The notes under the pieces are model-generated. The model was not told where the DNA came from and did not search any database. It saw nothing but the letters and a program-made list of their open reading frames with translations. 56,851 nt of DNA, from assembly GCF_037577855.1 (NCBI RefSeq), contig NZ_JBAKFX010000022.1, positions 1 to 56,851 on the forward strand, written 5' to 3'. The position numbers were made by a program, and so were the translations under genes. Shown piece by piece: positions 9,527 through 17,622 of the stretch. How positions within the stretch are numbered: the stretch's first letter is position 1; the number at the start of each line of letters is the position of its first letter. The DNA comes from Dethiothermospora halolimnae (GTDB taxonomy: Bacteria > Bacillota > Clostridia > Tissierellales > VENL01).

Positions 9527-10282
9527 TTATTTGTTTAGTTTGCTAATTAATTTATCCCTTTGTTTTTCTAGTTTTTTTATTTTAATATTTAAATCAATGG
9601 TCTTACTTATCTGTCTTTCCTTTTTAATTTTAGACTTTAATTTATCTATTTTTTTCTTTATTCCCTCAATACTATCAGTAATTTCTTTTACTTCATCTGC
9701 ATCCTTATTTTCTAATGCTTTTAAGTCATTTTGATAAATAGATGCATTATACAAATTAATGGCATTTATAAAATCAGAATAAAATTTATAAAAATTAGCA
9801 TAGGATAATTTGCTAATATCAATACTTTTAGTAAAAACTTTATCCCTATATTGTAGTTTATTTGTTTTTATCCAATCTGTAAAGATTAGTTCTTCCACTG
9901 TATTTTTACTCTCATCTACTTTATTAGTTCTTTTATGCCCTACATTTATCAAAAACGAATCTTTATAAGAAAATACCAAAATTATTGGATAGGGAATAGT
10001 GCCTTGAATAATCTCAGCAATTCGTTTGCATTTAGAGTCTTTTTCTAATATAACTTCTATTATAGCTATTTCATCATATTCCCTAATATCATCTTTATAG
10101 GTCTGTATGTTAATAGTATCTTCCTTAAATGAATACCTCCATATTATCTTATCTATACAATCTTTAAATATCTCTTTATCTCTAGTGTTCATTGAACTAT
10201 TTTCATAAAAAAGTTTTTTAAAAATTGTATTTCCCACTTCACAGCTTTTTGGTATGTCCATAGCTTTATATAAAATATTCAT
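9527..10282 (-). CDS. DUF4391 family protein of the type III operon
   Basis: The first ~190 residues match my recollection of DUF4391, a family commonly encoded between an SNF2-like helicase and type III Mod genes. Its biochemical role is unknown to me. The C-terminal ~70 residues (from about 185) are a long charged coiled coil (EGIKKKIDKLKSK, KLEKQRDKL), which suggests a scaffold or oligomerisation part. The start chosen is the ATG at 10282, with AGGTGG five bases upstream. The in-frame GTG at 10291 overlaps that binding site. The helicase stop codon directly precedes the SD, so translation of the two genes is probably coupled. Confidence 0.8.
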   Translation of the reverse strand: MNILYKAMDIPKSCEVGNTIFKKLFYENSSMNTRDKEIFKDCIDKIIWRYSFKEDTINIQTYKDDIREYDEIAIIEVILEKDSKCKRIAEIIQGTIPYPIILVFSYKDSFLINVGHKRTNKVDESKNTVEELIFTDWIKTNKLQYRDKVFTKSIDISKLSYANFYKFYSDFINAINLYNASIYQNDLKALENKDADEVKEITDSIEGIKKKIDKLKSKIKKERQISKTIDLNIKIKKLEKQRDKLISKLNK

Positions 10283-10291
10283 TCTATCCAC

Positions 10292-13270
10292 CTACTTTAT
10301 TATTAAAAATGAGATTAACTCAAAATCTTCTATTCCACTAAATAAACTTTTCTGAAGGGTTGTCCCGCCTTTGCTAAATAAACTAGCTACACCCTTTTCT
10401 TCTGTTTTTCCTATAATATTATTTATGGCATCTTCTAAAAGCTCAGAGTATTTTCCCATATGTCTGCCTTCTTTTGTTTCGCTATTAAAGTGTTCTGCCA
10501 AATCATAAAGCACTTCTTCTTTGCCACTACATAGTTTCTTATAAAAATCTAATATTTTCTTTGTATGAAGGTAATTAAATCTTACTGTTCCATCATCATA
10601 AATATAAACCATATAATATGGATATAATGGATTATGCTCCTGGGGTTTTGCCAATTCGGTAACTTGCTTTAATGTAAATATTACACCAGGCTTTATATTT
10701 TTCTTTAAGCTTTCATCTTCAACTGTCGAAATAGCATACATACCCATCGGGGCTTTTTCAAGCTTGTTTTTATTTTCTTTCATATACTCCATTAAGTCCA
10801 TTTTAAAATCATTCATAGTAAGATCCGTAATGCTAATCCCACCTGAAATATCTTCAAGGTCAATAACCTCTTCTTTTAATTGTTTAAGTTGTTTTTTTCT
10901 ATATTCAAGATCATTCATCTTTTTCTTCTCATCAAAATCAATGACATTTTCTTCTCCTGTGGCAGAAACATCTAAAAGCACCATTCTTCCTGTTACCCTT
11001 GCTTCTAAGTTTATATATTCATCTAAATCCATATTGGGCCAAAAGTTTACTAACTGAATAAAGTCATTGGTTGACCCTAAACGATCTATACGACCAAACC
11101 TCTGTATTATTCTAACTGGATTCCAATGAATATCATAGTTGATTAAATAATCACAATCTTGAAGATTTTGTCCTTCAGATATACAATCAGTGGCTATTAA
11201 TAAATCTATATCCTCTTTAATATTTGGATAAATCTTATCCCTTTCTTTTGATCTAGGTGAAAAATTAGTAATAACAGAATTTAAATCCTTCTTTTTTATA
11301 GCATTAAGGGTGGTCTTATTTTTCCCCCCTCCTGTAACTAATGCTGAGTGTAATCCATATTTTTGAAAAATCCATTTTGACAAATTATTATATAAATATT
11401 CAGCGGTATCAGCAAACGCAGTAAACACAAGCACTTTATTATTGCTATTATTCAATGGATTTTCTATTTTTTCTTTAATTAAATCTTTTATCCTTTCAAG
11501 TTTAGCATCCCTTAAATGGGTAATTTTCGCAGACTCTATTAACAATTCTTCTAGCTTGTCTCTATCATCTTCTAAATCTTCCCTCCACCTTATTAAATCC
11601 ATATCCTGAAGTAAAACCTTAATTTTATTCCCTATAATCAAATCTTCATAAACTGTGTCTTCTTCATCTATATCTAAAATATTTAGTTCCCCATAATACT
11701 CAAATTGTTTTTCGTCAATCTTTTTAAGTATATTATCAATCCGTTTTAAAAGTTTTGAAATTGTCATGCCAAATGAATGTATAGAACTTTCCATGCGCTT
11801 TAAAATATTTACCCTCATCAAATTGACTAATGCCTGTTCCCGATCAGTTTGTCTAAATATTGACTTCCCTTCTTGCACCTTTATATCATACTTTTCGCTA
11901 TACTCTACCTGTTTTTCTGGAAGTAAATATTTAAGAGGTGAATAGGAAGCCATATTAAGATTTTTTATCATTTTATTTACATATTTAAGGGGTGGAAAAA
12001 TATTAGACTTATCAATATCTGCATATATATTTACCGGTTTCTTTCTTGTGGGAAATTTCCCTATTTCACTTATATTGTAATATTTTTCTATATGCTTTCT
12101 AGATCTAGCTATGGTTACTGTATCTAAAAGTTTAAAATAATCCATATTCATCATTTCAACAAAAACATCGACAGTCCTTTCTTCATCGGGCAATTGAGAC
12201 CATTTATTAAATACTAACTGAGACTTTCTTAAAGTCTGTTCTATGCTTATGATGCCCTCTGATTGTAAAGCTTTATCATTTCCTTCTGTAATAAAAGCGA
12301 TTTGATTTTTTAAGTCATTCATCTTGTTATTTACAGGGGTGGCTGAAAGCATTAATATTTTTGTTTTTACACCAGATTTTATTACTTCATTTAATAGTCT
12401 AGAATATCTCGTTACTTTATTTTTCCGTGGATTATTATTTCTAAAATTATGCGACTCATCAATTACTATAAGGTCATAATTTGACCAATTAACTGTTTCT
12501 AAGTTAATCTCTCCAGAATAGCCACCATATCTACTCAAATCTGTATGGTTTAAAACATCATAATTAAATCTATCATCTAGTAAAATATTACGTTTATCAT
12601 TCATAGTATAGATTGTCCAATTTTCTCTTAATTTTTTAGGTGATAGCACTAATACTCTATAGTTTCTAAGTTCATAATATTTAATAACCCCCAATGCTGA
12701 AAATGTTTTACCCAAACCTACTGAATCAGCAATTATACATCCATTGTATTTTTCTAATTTATCTATAGCCCCAATGACTCCATCTTTTTGGAATTTATAT
12801 AGTTTGTCCCAAATGATGGTATCTTTAAATCCAGTCTTAGTTTTTACAATATTTTCTTCTGTTAATTCATCTAAATAGTTTTGAAATATATTATATAAAG
12901 TAATAAAATAAATAAATTCCGGAGTATTTTCTTTATATATTATTTTCATTTGTTTTAGTACTTCTTCTTTTACATCTTCAACCTGGGCTTCATCTTCCCA
13001 AATTTCATTAAATTGCTCGATAAATTGATATGTAGCTTCTTTTCCTTTTATACATGCATTCATATCATTTCTACTTGAAGATGTGAATCCTAATCCATCA
13101 GCAGTAAAATCTACGGTTCCATTTATGGACACATTAGTATCACTATTTTCCACATAAATTAATCGTTGTTGCGCTGGGTTAGCCTTTTTTAATGACTTTA
13201 TCTCAACTTTATCTTTTAACCATTGGGCACATTCCTTAGCTATATGGGCTTGATTTAACTCATTTCTCAT
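10292..13270 (-). CDS. SNF2/DEAD-type helicase, main part of a split PLD-helicase
   Basis: A complete superfamily 2 helicase: Walker A (DSVGLGKTFSALG, about residues 182-194), DESH box (LIVIDESHNFRN), motif III (LMLSATPVNNK), and the C-terminal lobe with ATDCISEGQNLQ and motif VI (IQRFGRIDRLGS). The first ~110 residues continue a phospholipase-D-like fold that starts in the 92-aa ORF upstream: the FTADGLGF segment sits where an HKD motif would be, but the His is missing. In relatives I recall, both parts are one chain. Here they are joined by an ATGA overlap at 13267-13270, where adding one base would restore one frame (K-L-R-N-E). It likely supplies translocation or DNA surveillance for the type III operon. 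Confidence 0.85.
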   Translation of the reverse strand: MRNELNQAHIAKECAQWLKDKVEIKSLKKANPAQQRLIYVENSDTNVSINGTVDFTADGLGFTSSSRNDMNACIKGKEATYQFIEQFNEIWEDEAQVEDVKEEVLKQMKIIYKENTPEFIYFITLYNIFQNYLDELTEENIVKTKTGFKDTIIWDKLYKFQKDGVIGAIDKLEKYNGCIIADSVGLGKTFSALGVIKYYELRNYRVLVLSPKKLRENWTIYTMNDKRNILLDDRFNYDVLNHTDLSRYGGYSGEINLETVNWSNYDLIVIDESHNFRNNNPRKNKVTRYSRLLNEVIKSGVKTKILMLSATPVNNKMNDLKNQIAFITEGNDKALQSEGIISIEQTLRKSQLVFNKWSQLPDEERTVDVFVEMMNMDYFKLLDTVTIARSRKHIEKYYNISEIGKFPTRKKPVNIYADIDKSNIFPPLKYVNKMIKNLNMASYSPLKYLLPEKQVEYSEKYDIKVQEGKSIFRQTDREQALVNLMRVNILKRMESSIHSFGMTISKLLKRIDNILKKIDEKQFEYYGELNILDIDEEDTVYEDLIIGNKIKVLLQDMDLIRWREDLEDDRDKLEELLIESAKITHLRDAKLERIKDLIKEKIENPLNNSNNKVLVFTAFADTAEYLYNNLSKWIFQKYGLHSALVTGGGKNKTTLNAIKKKDLNSVITNFSPRSKERDKIYPNIKEDIDLLIATDCISEGQNLQDCDYLINYDIHWNPVRIIQRFGRIDRLGSTNDFIQLVNFWPNMDLDEYINLEARVTGRMVLLDVSATGEENVIDFDEKKKMNDLEYRKKQLKQLKEEVIDLEDISGGISITDLTMNDFKMDLMEYMKENKNKLEKAPMGMYAISTVEDESLKKNIKPGVIFTLKQVTELAKPQEHNPLYPYYMVYIYDDGTVRFNYLHTKKILDFYKKLCSGKEEVLYDLAEHFNSETKEGRHMGKYSELLEDAINNIIGKTEEKGVASLFSKGGTTLQKSLFSGIEDFELISFLIIK

Positions 13271-13545
13271 TTTATCTCAAATTCATTACCTGATAGTTTT
13301 TTTTCAGAATGTCGATCTATGTAATATTGTCTAGTTAGCTCTTCTTGCTTTTTTGTAAAACTAGGCTCAGTAAATATAAATCTCATATTATCTATTTTAT
13401 TTAACTCTTTATAAAGTTCATTATATGCATATATAGTAAAATAGGCTGAAATAACTGAAAGCTTTGAGCCCTTTTTAATACCCTTTTTTAATTCTTCCCC
13501 CACTTTGCCATTTTTCTTGTTATCTAACATCTTAAAGTTCTGCAT
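13267..13545 (-). CDS. N-terminal PLD-like part of the split helicase (92 aa)
   Basis: The 92 residues (for example SVISAYFTIYAYNEL and MRFIFTEPSF) form the first half of a phospholipase-D-like domain that normally heads this helicase family. The frame ends in TGA at GNEFEIK, and the helicase continues at once in another frame as MRNELNQ. A good SD (AGGGGAT) precedes the ATG. It is either a frameshifted gene, a sequencing or assembly error in the AAAATGA stretch, or a real two-polypeptide arrangement translated by termination-reinitiation at ATGA. It opens the four-part type III operon. Confidence 0.7.
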   Translation of the reverse strand: MQNFKMLDNKKNGKVGEELKKGIKKGSKLSVISAYFTIYAYNELYKELNKIDNMRFIFTEPSFTKKQEELTRQYYIDRHSEKKLSGNEFEIK

Positions 13546-13688
13546 ATCTAGTCATCCCCTATAATAATCTATTTCTATTATTTTTTAATATCTATAGTTC
13601 TTTTTTAATTACTATAGTATTTTAGATATATACATTCTTCTACATGAATCAATAAATTCCCTTTTTTATTATTTGTTATTTTATATGC

Positions 13689-14018
13689 TTACAGACTTCC
13701 CTCACTCTTACCCCTCCCCCAAAAACAATACCTCAAATACCCACTCCCCTCCCTATCAACCTCAAACCCTTGTCCCATTAGTCCCTCCAAAATAAACCTA
13801 TCTAAATTATAAGGCCCCTTTCCCTTATAAATCGTTACATCTACCATAGTAACCTTAACTTTATACTCTCCTACATTAACGATATAATCTTTATCCTTTT
13901 TACAAACATTAACATCAATATCAAATTCCCTTCCTATGCAGTCTATAACATGATTTAAAAATTTTTCATCTTCCATATTTTTTGCCATTAATCCTCTTGT
14001 CCAGCCTTGGGTATTCAT
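13689..14018 (-). CDS. Small hypothetical protein (109 aa)
   Basis: I do not recognise a family. The protein has a compact alpha/beta look: an N-terminal helix (about 12-30), beta strands around IDVNVCKKDKDYIVNVG and YKVKVTMVDV, then a glycine-rich C-terminal end (GSGYLRYCFWGRG). The start is the ATG at 14018, which has AGGAGG at the ideal distance. A longer reading frame to 14108 would translate a dispersed palindromic repeat and should not be used. It stands alone between the type III operon and the HsdS gene, with a repeat pair upstream. Confidence 0.6.
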   Translation of the reverse strand: MNTQGWTRGLMAKNMEDEKFLNHVIDCIGREFDIDVNVCKKDKDYIVNVGEYKVKVTMVDVTIYKGKGPYNLDRFILEGLMGQGFEVDREGSGYLRYCFWGRGKSEGSL

Positions 14019-14049
14019 GGTATTCCTCCTTTTGGTTTTAGTGTTTTTT

Positions 14050-14122
14050 TGTGAAATGGGTTTATTTATATATTCCATGGTATGTGGCATTGAATCTGGT
14101 CTAGGCATGCCTAGACCCTATG
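14050..14122 (+). repeat. GGCATGCC palindromic repeat, copy a
   Basis: The core GGTCTAGGCATGCCTAGACC at 14098-14117 is a perfect 20-bp palindrome. The left flank (a GGGTTTATTTATATATTCC-like segment, then TATGTGGCATTGAAT) is shared with copy b about 120 bp away, and the right flank is CCCTAT. Strand is nominal. Confidence 0.75.
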
Positions 14123-14169
14123 TCTAGTTATATTGGTTATATTTAGGTTCCGTTTGTTTTCGACGATTT

Positions 14170-14246
14170 TGTTATGAGGTAGGTTTATTTGTATATTCTA
14201 TGGTATATGGCATTAAAGTCGGACAGGGCATGCCCTGTCCCTACAG
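14170..14246 (+). repeat. GGCATGCC palindromic repeat, copy b
   Basis: The core GGACAGGGCATGCCCTGTCC at 14221-14240 is a perfect 20-bp palindrome with the same flank as copy a (TATATGGCATTAAAG). Compared with copy a, both arms have changed together, so the hairpin is kept. The adjacent CCCTAC supplies the TAG stop codon of the HsdS gene. Confidence 0.75.
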
Positions 14247-15599
14247 ATGACATAAATCCATTACAAATCTATCTACTTTATCCTTTATATTCTCTAAACT
14301 TAACTCTTCCTTTATCTTTAAAATCTTATCTACTATTTCCCTCTGCTTTTCTAATGAAGGGACTGGTATATCTATGTTTTTTATTGAATCCATTTTTATA
14401 ATGGTTTGTACAGTTCCTGTTAGTTTTAAGTTGATCTGTTGTTGGGCATATTTAGTTTTAAGGTATAGAGTTAGATACTCTGGTAATAGTTTTTCCTTAG
14501 TTTGTATAGTAAACAGGTGTTGATTTACTATGGCACCTTCTAGGGTTTTAGGTATCATATTTGTCTTCCTTATATTGCCACCATGTCTTGGTATTACTAT
14601 ATCTTTATGCTGTAGAAACCTTTCCTTAGCTATGGTGTCAGTGGCTTCTTTACATTTTAGTTTTTCTAAATGATTATCTTTAATAAACAAAGTATCTTCT
14701 TCTAAATCTTGGGTCCTTATATAGGGTATTGTTTCAGTAAAGTACTGGTTTTTAATTGGTTCATTAATGGTATTTTTAAAGGCTACTAGATCTCCTAGCT
14801 TTTGGGTTGGTACCTTCCATTGGGTGTTTTTATTATTTAATGAAAAGTAATATTTTGTGTCTAGTCTATTTCCTAATTTATTATAGGGTATTGTTAGATA
14901 GTTATCATCTTTCCTGTCTTCTGGACTATGGGCCTTTACCATTTCTTCATTAAATATAGTATCTGTTATTTCTCCTAGGGTTTTATTTTTAATATTTCTT
15001 TTACTCCATTTTTCATATAGTTCCTTTGCCTGGTTTTCTTTATCATTATCTATACTATTTAAAGGAAGTTTGTAGTCCTTTAGCTTTTTTAGTGATAGAT
15101 TTGGGATGGCGCTGCCGCTGGCCATTAAGCCTAGTTCCTCTATTACTGTTGGATGACTAATGATAAAGTATAGTAACTCTGGGGATATGTTTTTAGGGGT
15201 TAGTACTGCTATTGCATTTGTTACTATATATTTATCATATTTATCCGGTACTATGGCTATAGCTCCCCTATCTGGTCTTACTTTTGATAATAATATATCT
15301 CCCTTTGTTGCCACTAATTTAGCCCTAGTTGGAAACTCATTTGGTTTTATATACTCTACATCTTCTAGCATCTTGGTTTCTGGGTTTATTGCTTTTACTT
15401 CTATATATGGGTATTCCCTATCTTCATTAAAGGTTAGTTTACTTACCTTCAATTTATTAATGGATGCATATTCCGCTAAGGGAATTCTATTGGTATCATT
15501 AACTTTTAAAGTGAAGTTTAATGAATCCACTGTCCATTCTCTATTACTTAATGTGTTGTAGGGTAGTATATTATTTTTAACCAATATTATCTCCCCCAT
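14241..15599 (-). CDS. hsdS: Type I restriction specificity subunit, HsdS
   Basis: A full-length 452-residue HsdS with two target-recognition half-repeats. TRD1 (about 10-165) ends with GSAIPNLSLKKLKDYKLPL and is followed by a helical spacer. TRD2 (about 245-420) ends with the equivalent TGTVQTIIKMDSIKNIDIPVP and a C-terminal helix (LEKQREIVDKIL). HsdS gives the methylase or restriction complex its bipartite DNA target. It overlaps the preceding HsdM-like gene by 23 bases. An in-frame TTG at 15584 (codon 6) has GGGGGAG six bases upstream and may be the true start, which would reduce the overlap to 8 bases. Its stop codon lies in the conserved edge of repeat copy b. No HsdR gene is present. 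Confidence 0.88.
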   Translation of the reverse strand: MGEIILVKNNILPYNTLSNREWTVDSLNFTLKVNDTNRIPLAEYASINKLKVSKLTFNEDREYPYIEVKAINPETKMLEDVEYIKPNEFPTRAKLVATKGDILLSKVRPDRGAIAIVPDKYDKYIVTNAIAVLTPKNISPELLYFIISHPTVIEELGLMASGSAIPNLSLKKLKDYKLPLNSIDNDKENQAKELYEKWSKRNIKNKTLGEITDTIFNEEMVKAHSPEDRKDDNYLTIPYNKLGNRLDTKYYFSLNNKNTQWKVPTQKLGDLVAFKNTINEPIKNQYFTETIPYIRTQDLEEDTLFIKDNHLEKLKCKEATDTIAKERFLQHKDIVIPRHGGNIRKTNMIPKTLEGAIVNQHLFTIQTKEKLLPEYLTLYLKTKYAQQQINLKLTGTVQTIIKMDSIKNIDIPVPSLEKQREIVDKILKIKEELSLENIKDKVDRFVMDLCHL

Positions 15600-16971
15600 T
15601 TATCCATTTTTCAAACTCATCTATTACTTTTTTTTCATCATCAAGGTTTTCAATTTTACCGGCGAAGAAGTTTTTAGGTGTATCTAAGTTATCTCTTTTT
15701 TTCTGGAGAATAAGTACACTTAGTTTTGTTCCTGAGTATGGTCTTAATACATGGGGTGGTAGACTTATGATTCCCTTTATAAATGTTTTATTCTGTATTA
15801 AGTCCCGGGTTATTTGACTTTTGGATGATGATAGTATCCCTTCTGGCACTATTGATATAATATGTCCTTGTTCCTTTGTTAATCTAATGGCCTTTTCTAT
15901 AAATAGCTCTGAGTAATCTATTCTTTTTCGCTTACCATTTTTAGTTATATCATAGTCTTTATATTTATCCTGTAGGGTAGTTGGTCCCATTGGGGGTTCT
16001 ATAAATGTTAGGTCATATTTTTCCCCTTCATCATAAAGTAGAGTATCAGTATTTTCTATGTCTATATCATTATGGCCACTTATGATGGTAACGATCTTTG
16101 ATAGTTGGCTTATTTCTTTATTTATTTCTAAACCTAAGTATTTTTCTCCAATGCTTTCTTTCTTTATTTCCATTAATATAAATGCCAGCCCCGATGATAA
16201 GTCTAATATTTTTCCTTTAGTTATATTTATACTTTTTATTATTTTCTTTATAATATCTATAAGATTTCTAGTGGTTGTATACATTCCTATATCCTTTGTA
16301 TTAGCCCTTTCAAGTACTGATATAAATACTTTAGGATATATGTCAGACTTAGGTGGTAAATTCTTTAGTTCATTTATTATTTTAAAAAGGTAATCTTCTT
16401 TTATTTCATATTCATTGAAATTTAGATTATAATGTTCCTTTGTCTCTTTTAATAGCTTAATTAGATCAGATGGTTTGATATTATTCCATTTATTAAGTTC
16501 CCCTTTATCTTTTAAATAGGTTCTTATTAATAATGTATCTAATATTAATTCCATGGTTGTAAAGGGTCTAATGGCTGTGCTTATATCATTTAATAATGAT
16601 AATATCTTAGTTTCTATATCTTCTTTTTTTATTAGATAAGGGAATTCGCTTTCAAACTTAGGTTCCTTTATGGGTAACATGGTCTTTGAATCATACCAGT
16701 ATTTACTTTTTTCCTTATCATCGATAATCAATAGGGAGTAATTGGTCTTATTTTCTTTAGCTTTACTTGATAGTACCTTTTGTACTCCTATTCCAGCTTC
16801 CTTTGTTATACATGCTGAAACCTCTGGTACTTTATCCCCCTCTTTAACAATTGTATATCCTACTAATGTAAATAGGTTTTCCTTTTCCCTACTGGTACTT
16901 TCTATTATTGTGATTCCTAGTTCTTTGAGATATTTTTCAGTGGATTTTATTGTATTTTCCTTTATGCACAT
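15577..16971 (-). CDS. HsdM-like N6-methyltransferase with degenerate motifs
   Basis: The 464-residue protein has the fold order of HsdM. An N-terminal part resembling a nuclease-like or HsdM N-terminal region (SLLIIDDKEKSKYWYDS) is followed by a helical region (about 110-235) and a Rossmann methylase domain (about 250-440). The AdoMet motif I is altered (LDLSSGLAFIL instead of the usual DPxCGSGGF). The catalytic motif IV reads FIEPPMGP where active enzymes have (N/D)PP(Y/F). The downstream IISIVPEGILSS element is kept. It overlaps the 100-aa gene by 10 bases and hsdS by 8-23 bases and has AGGAGG upstream, so the reading frames are maintained. It may bind the specificity subunit without methylating, or use unusual chemistry. 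Confidence 0.75.
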   Translation of the reverse strand: MCIKENTIKSTEKYLKELGITIIESTSREKENLFTLVGYTIVKEGDKVPEVSACITKEAGIGVQKVLSSKAKENKTNYSLLIIDDKEKSKYWYDSKTMLPIKEPKFESEFPYLIKKEDIETKILSLLNDISTAIRPFTTMELILDTLLIRTYLKDKGELNKWNNIKPSDLIKLLKETKEHYNLNFNEYEIKEDYLFKIINELKNLPPKSDIYPKVFISVLERANTKDIGMYTTTRNLIDIIKKIIKSINITKGKILDLSSGLAFILMEIKKESIGEKYLGLEINKEISQLSKIVTIISGHNDIDIENTDTLLYDEGEKYDLTFIEPPMGPTTLQDKYKDYDITKNGKRKRIDYSELFIEKAIRLTKEQGHIISIVPEGILSSSKSQITRDLIQNKTFIKGIISLPPHVLRPYSGTKLSVLILQKKRDNLDTPKNFFAGKIENLDDEKKVIDEFEKWINGGDNIG

Positions 16972-17264
16972 GTTAATTTTTCCTCCTCTGTTTCTTCATT
17001 ATCTATAACTGGATTATATGTCATCAATTTTTGAAGGTATAGATTTTCTTTTTCTTGGGCTTTCCCTAGTTTATATGTAGATTCATCGATTTTTTCCACC
17101 GATAGTACTCCATGATTTTTTATTCCCGGCATTTCTTCTACTAGTTTTAATACCTCTAAAGATGTGGTTTCCCCCTGTACTTGGATGTACCTAGCCACAC
17201 TTATTTCATTTCTATGTCCCACATGACCGTATTTGCAAATAGCCTTCCAAAAACTTATTTTCAC
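16962..17264 (-). CDS. Small protein heading the HsdM-like/HsdS operon (100 aa)
   Basis: The start is GTG at 17264, with AAGGAG nine bases upstream. I do not recognise the family. It contains HVGHRNEISVARYI and VQGETTSLEVLKLVEEMPGIK, which look like a small DNA- or RNA-binding or adaptor domain, followed by a beta-like segment and an acidic C-terminus (NEETEEEK). Its last codons overlap the HsdM-like start by 10 bases, so the two are translationally coupled. The tight context indicates a third component of the system rather than a chance neighbour. Confidence 0.6.
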   Translation of the reverse strand: MKISFWKAICKYGHVGHRNEISVARYIQVQGETTSLEVLKLVEEMPGIKNHGVLSVEKIDESTYKLGKAQEKENLYLQKLMTYNPVIDNEETEEEKLTCA

Positions 17265-17439
17265 CTTAACCCACTCCTTGTTTTTTATTTTTATTGTTTC
17301 ACTGTCGTGTTATTGATTTTATTATATGCTTTTATTTTTAATTTGTCAAGGGTGTGTTTAAATTTTATTTTATTTTCATGTGTGTGTTTTATTTTAATTC
17401 GATTTATTTAGTTGAGTTAAATATTGTTGCTACTTGATA

Positions 17440-17483
17440 TTTTATGGCATTAAAACCGCTCTAGGCATGCCTAGCCCCTACGT
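17440..17483 (+). repeat. GGCATGCC palindromic repeat, copy c
   Basis: The 14-bp core CTAGGCATGCCTAG at 17461-17474 is a perfect palindrome, with slightly diverged outer arms (GCT/GCCC). It has the family flanks TTATGGCATTAAAA on the left and CCCTAC on the right. Confidence 0.7.
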
Positions 17484-17547
17484 ATATTTTGCTTCCTATA
17501 TATCCTTAATTTCCACACAATTTCTTATAAATATCTAACTTCATATC

Positions 17548-17593
17548 AAAGAAGCCCCCTTTTAAAATTATAATTTTAAAAGGGGGCTTCTTT
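17548..17593 (-). terminator. 46-bp perfect palindrome, terminator of the sensor kinase gene
   Basis: Two 23-base arms (AAAGAAGCCCCCTTTT followed by AAAATTA, and its complement) form an uninterrupted palindrome 29 bases after the kinase stop codon. The G/C-rich part is GAAGCCCCC. It can act in both directions. Confidence 0.85.
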
Positions 17594-17622
17594 ATCCTTA
17601 TATTTTATTCTTATACTGGTCT

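Larger units (their letters stand above)
17265..17622. other. Intergenic region between two minus-strand operons
   Basis: This stretch holds no gene. It must contain the promoter of the 100-aa/HsdM-like/HsdS operon (none stands out clearly), a third copy of the GGCATGCC repeat, and the terminator of the sensor kinase gene. Confidence 0.5.

Noticed and set aside
14019..14108. Upstream extension of the 109-aa gene
   Set aside because: The additional 30 codons translate the palindromic repeat copy a and have no binding site. The ATG at 14018 has AGGAGG.
15160..15561. Plus-strand 133-codon open frame antisense to hsdS
   Set aside because: It lies wholly inside the hsdS coding region on the opposite strand and has no ribosome binding site.
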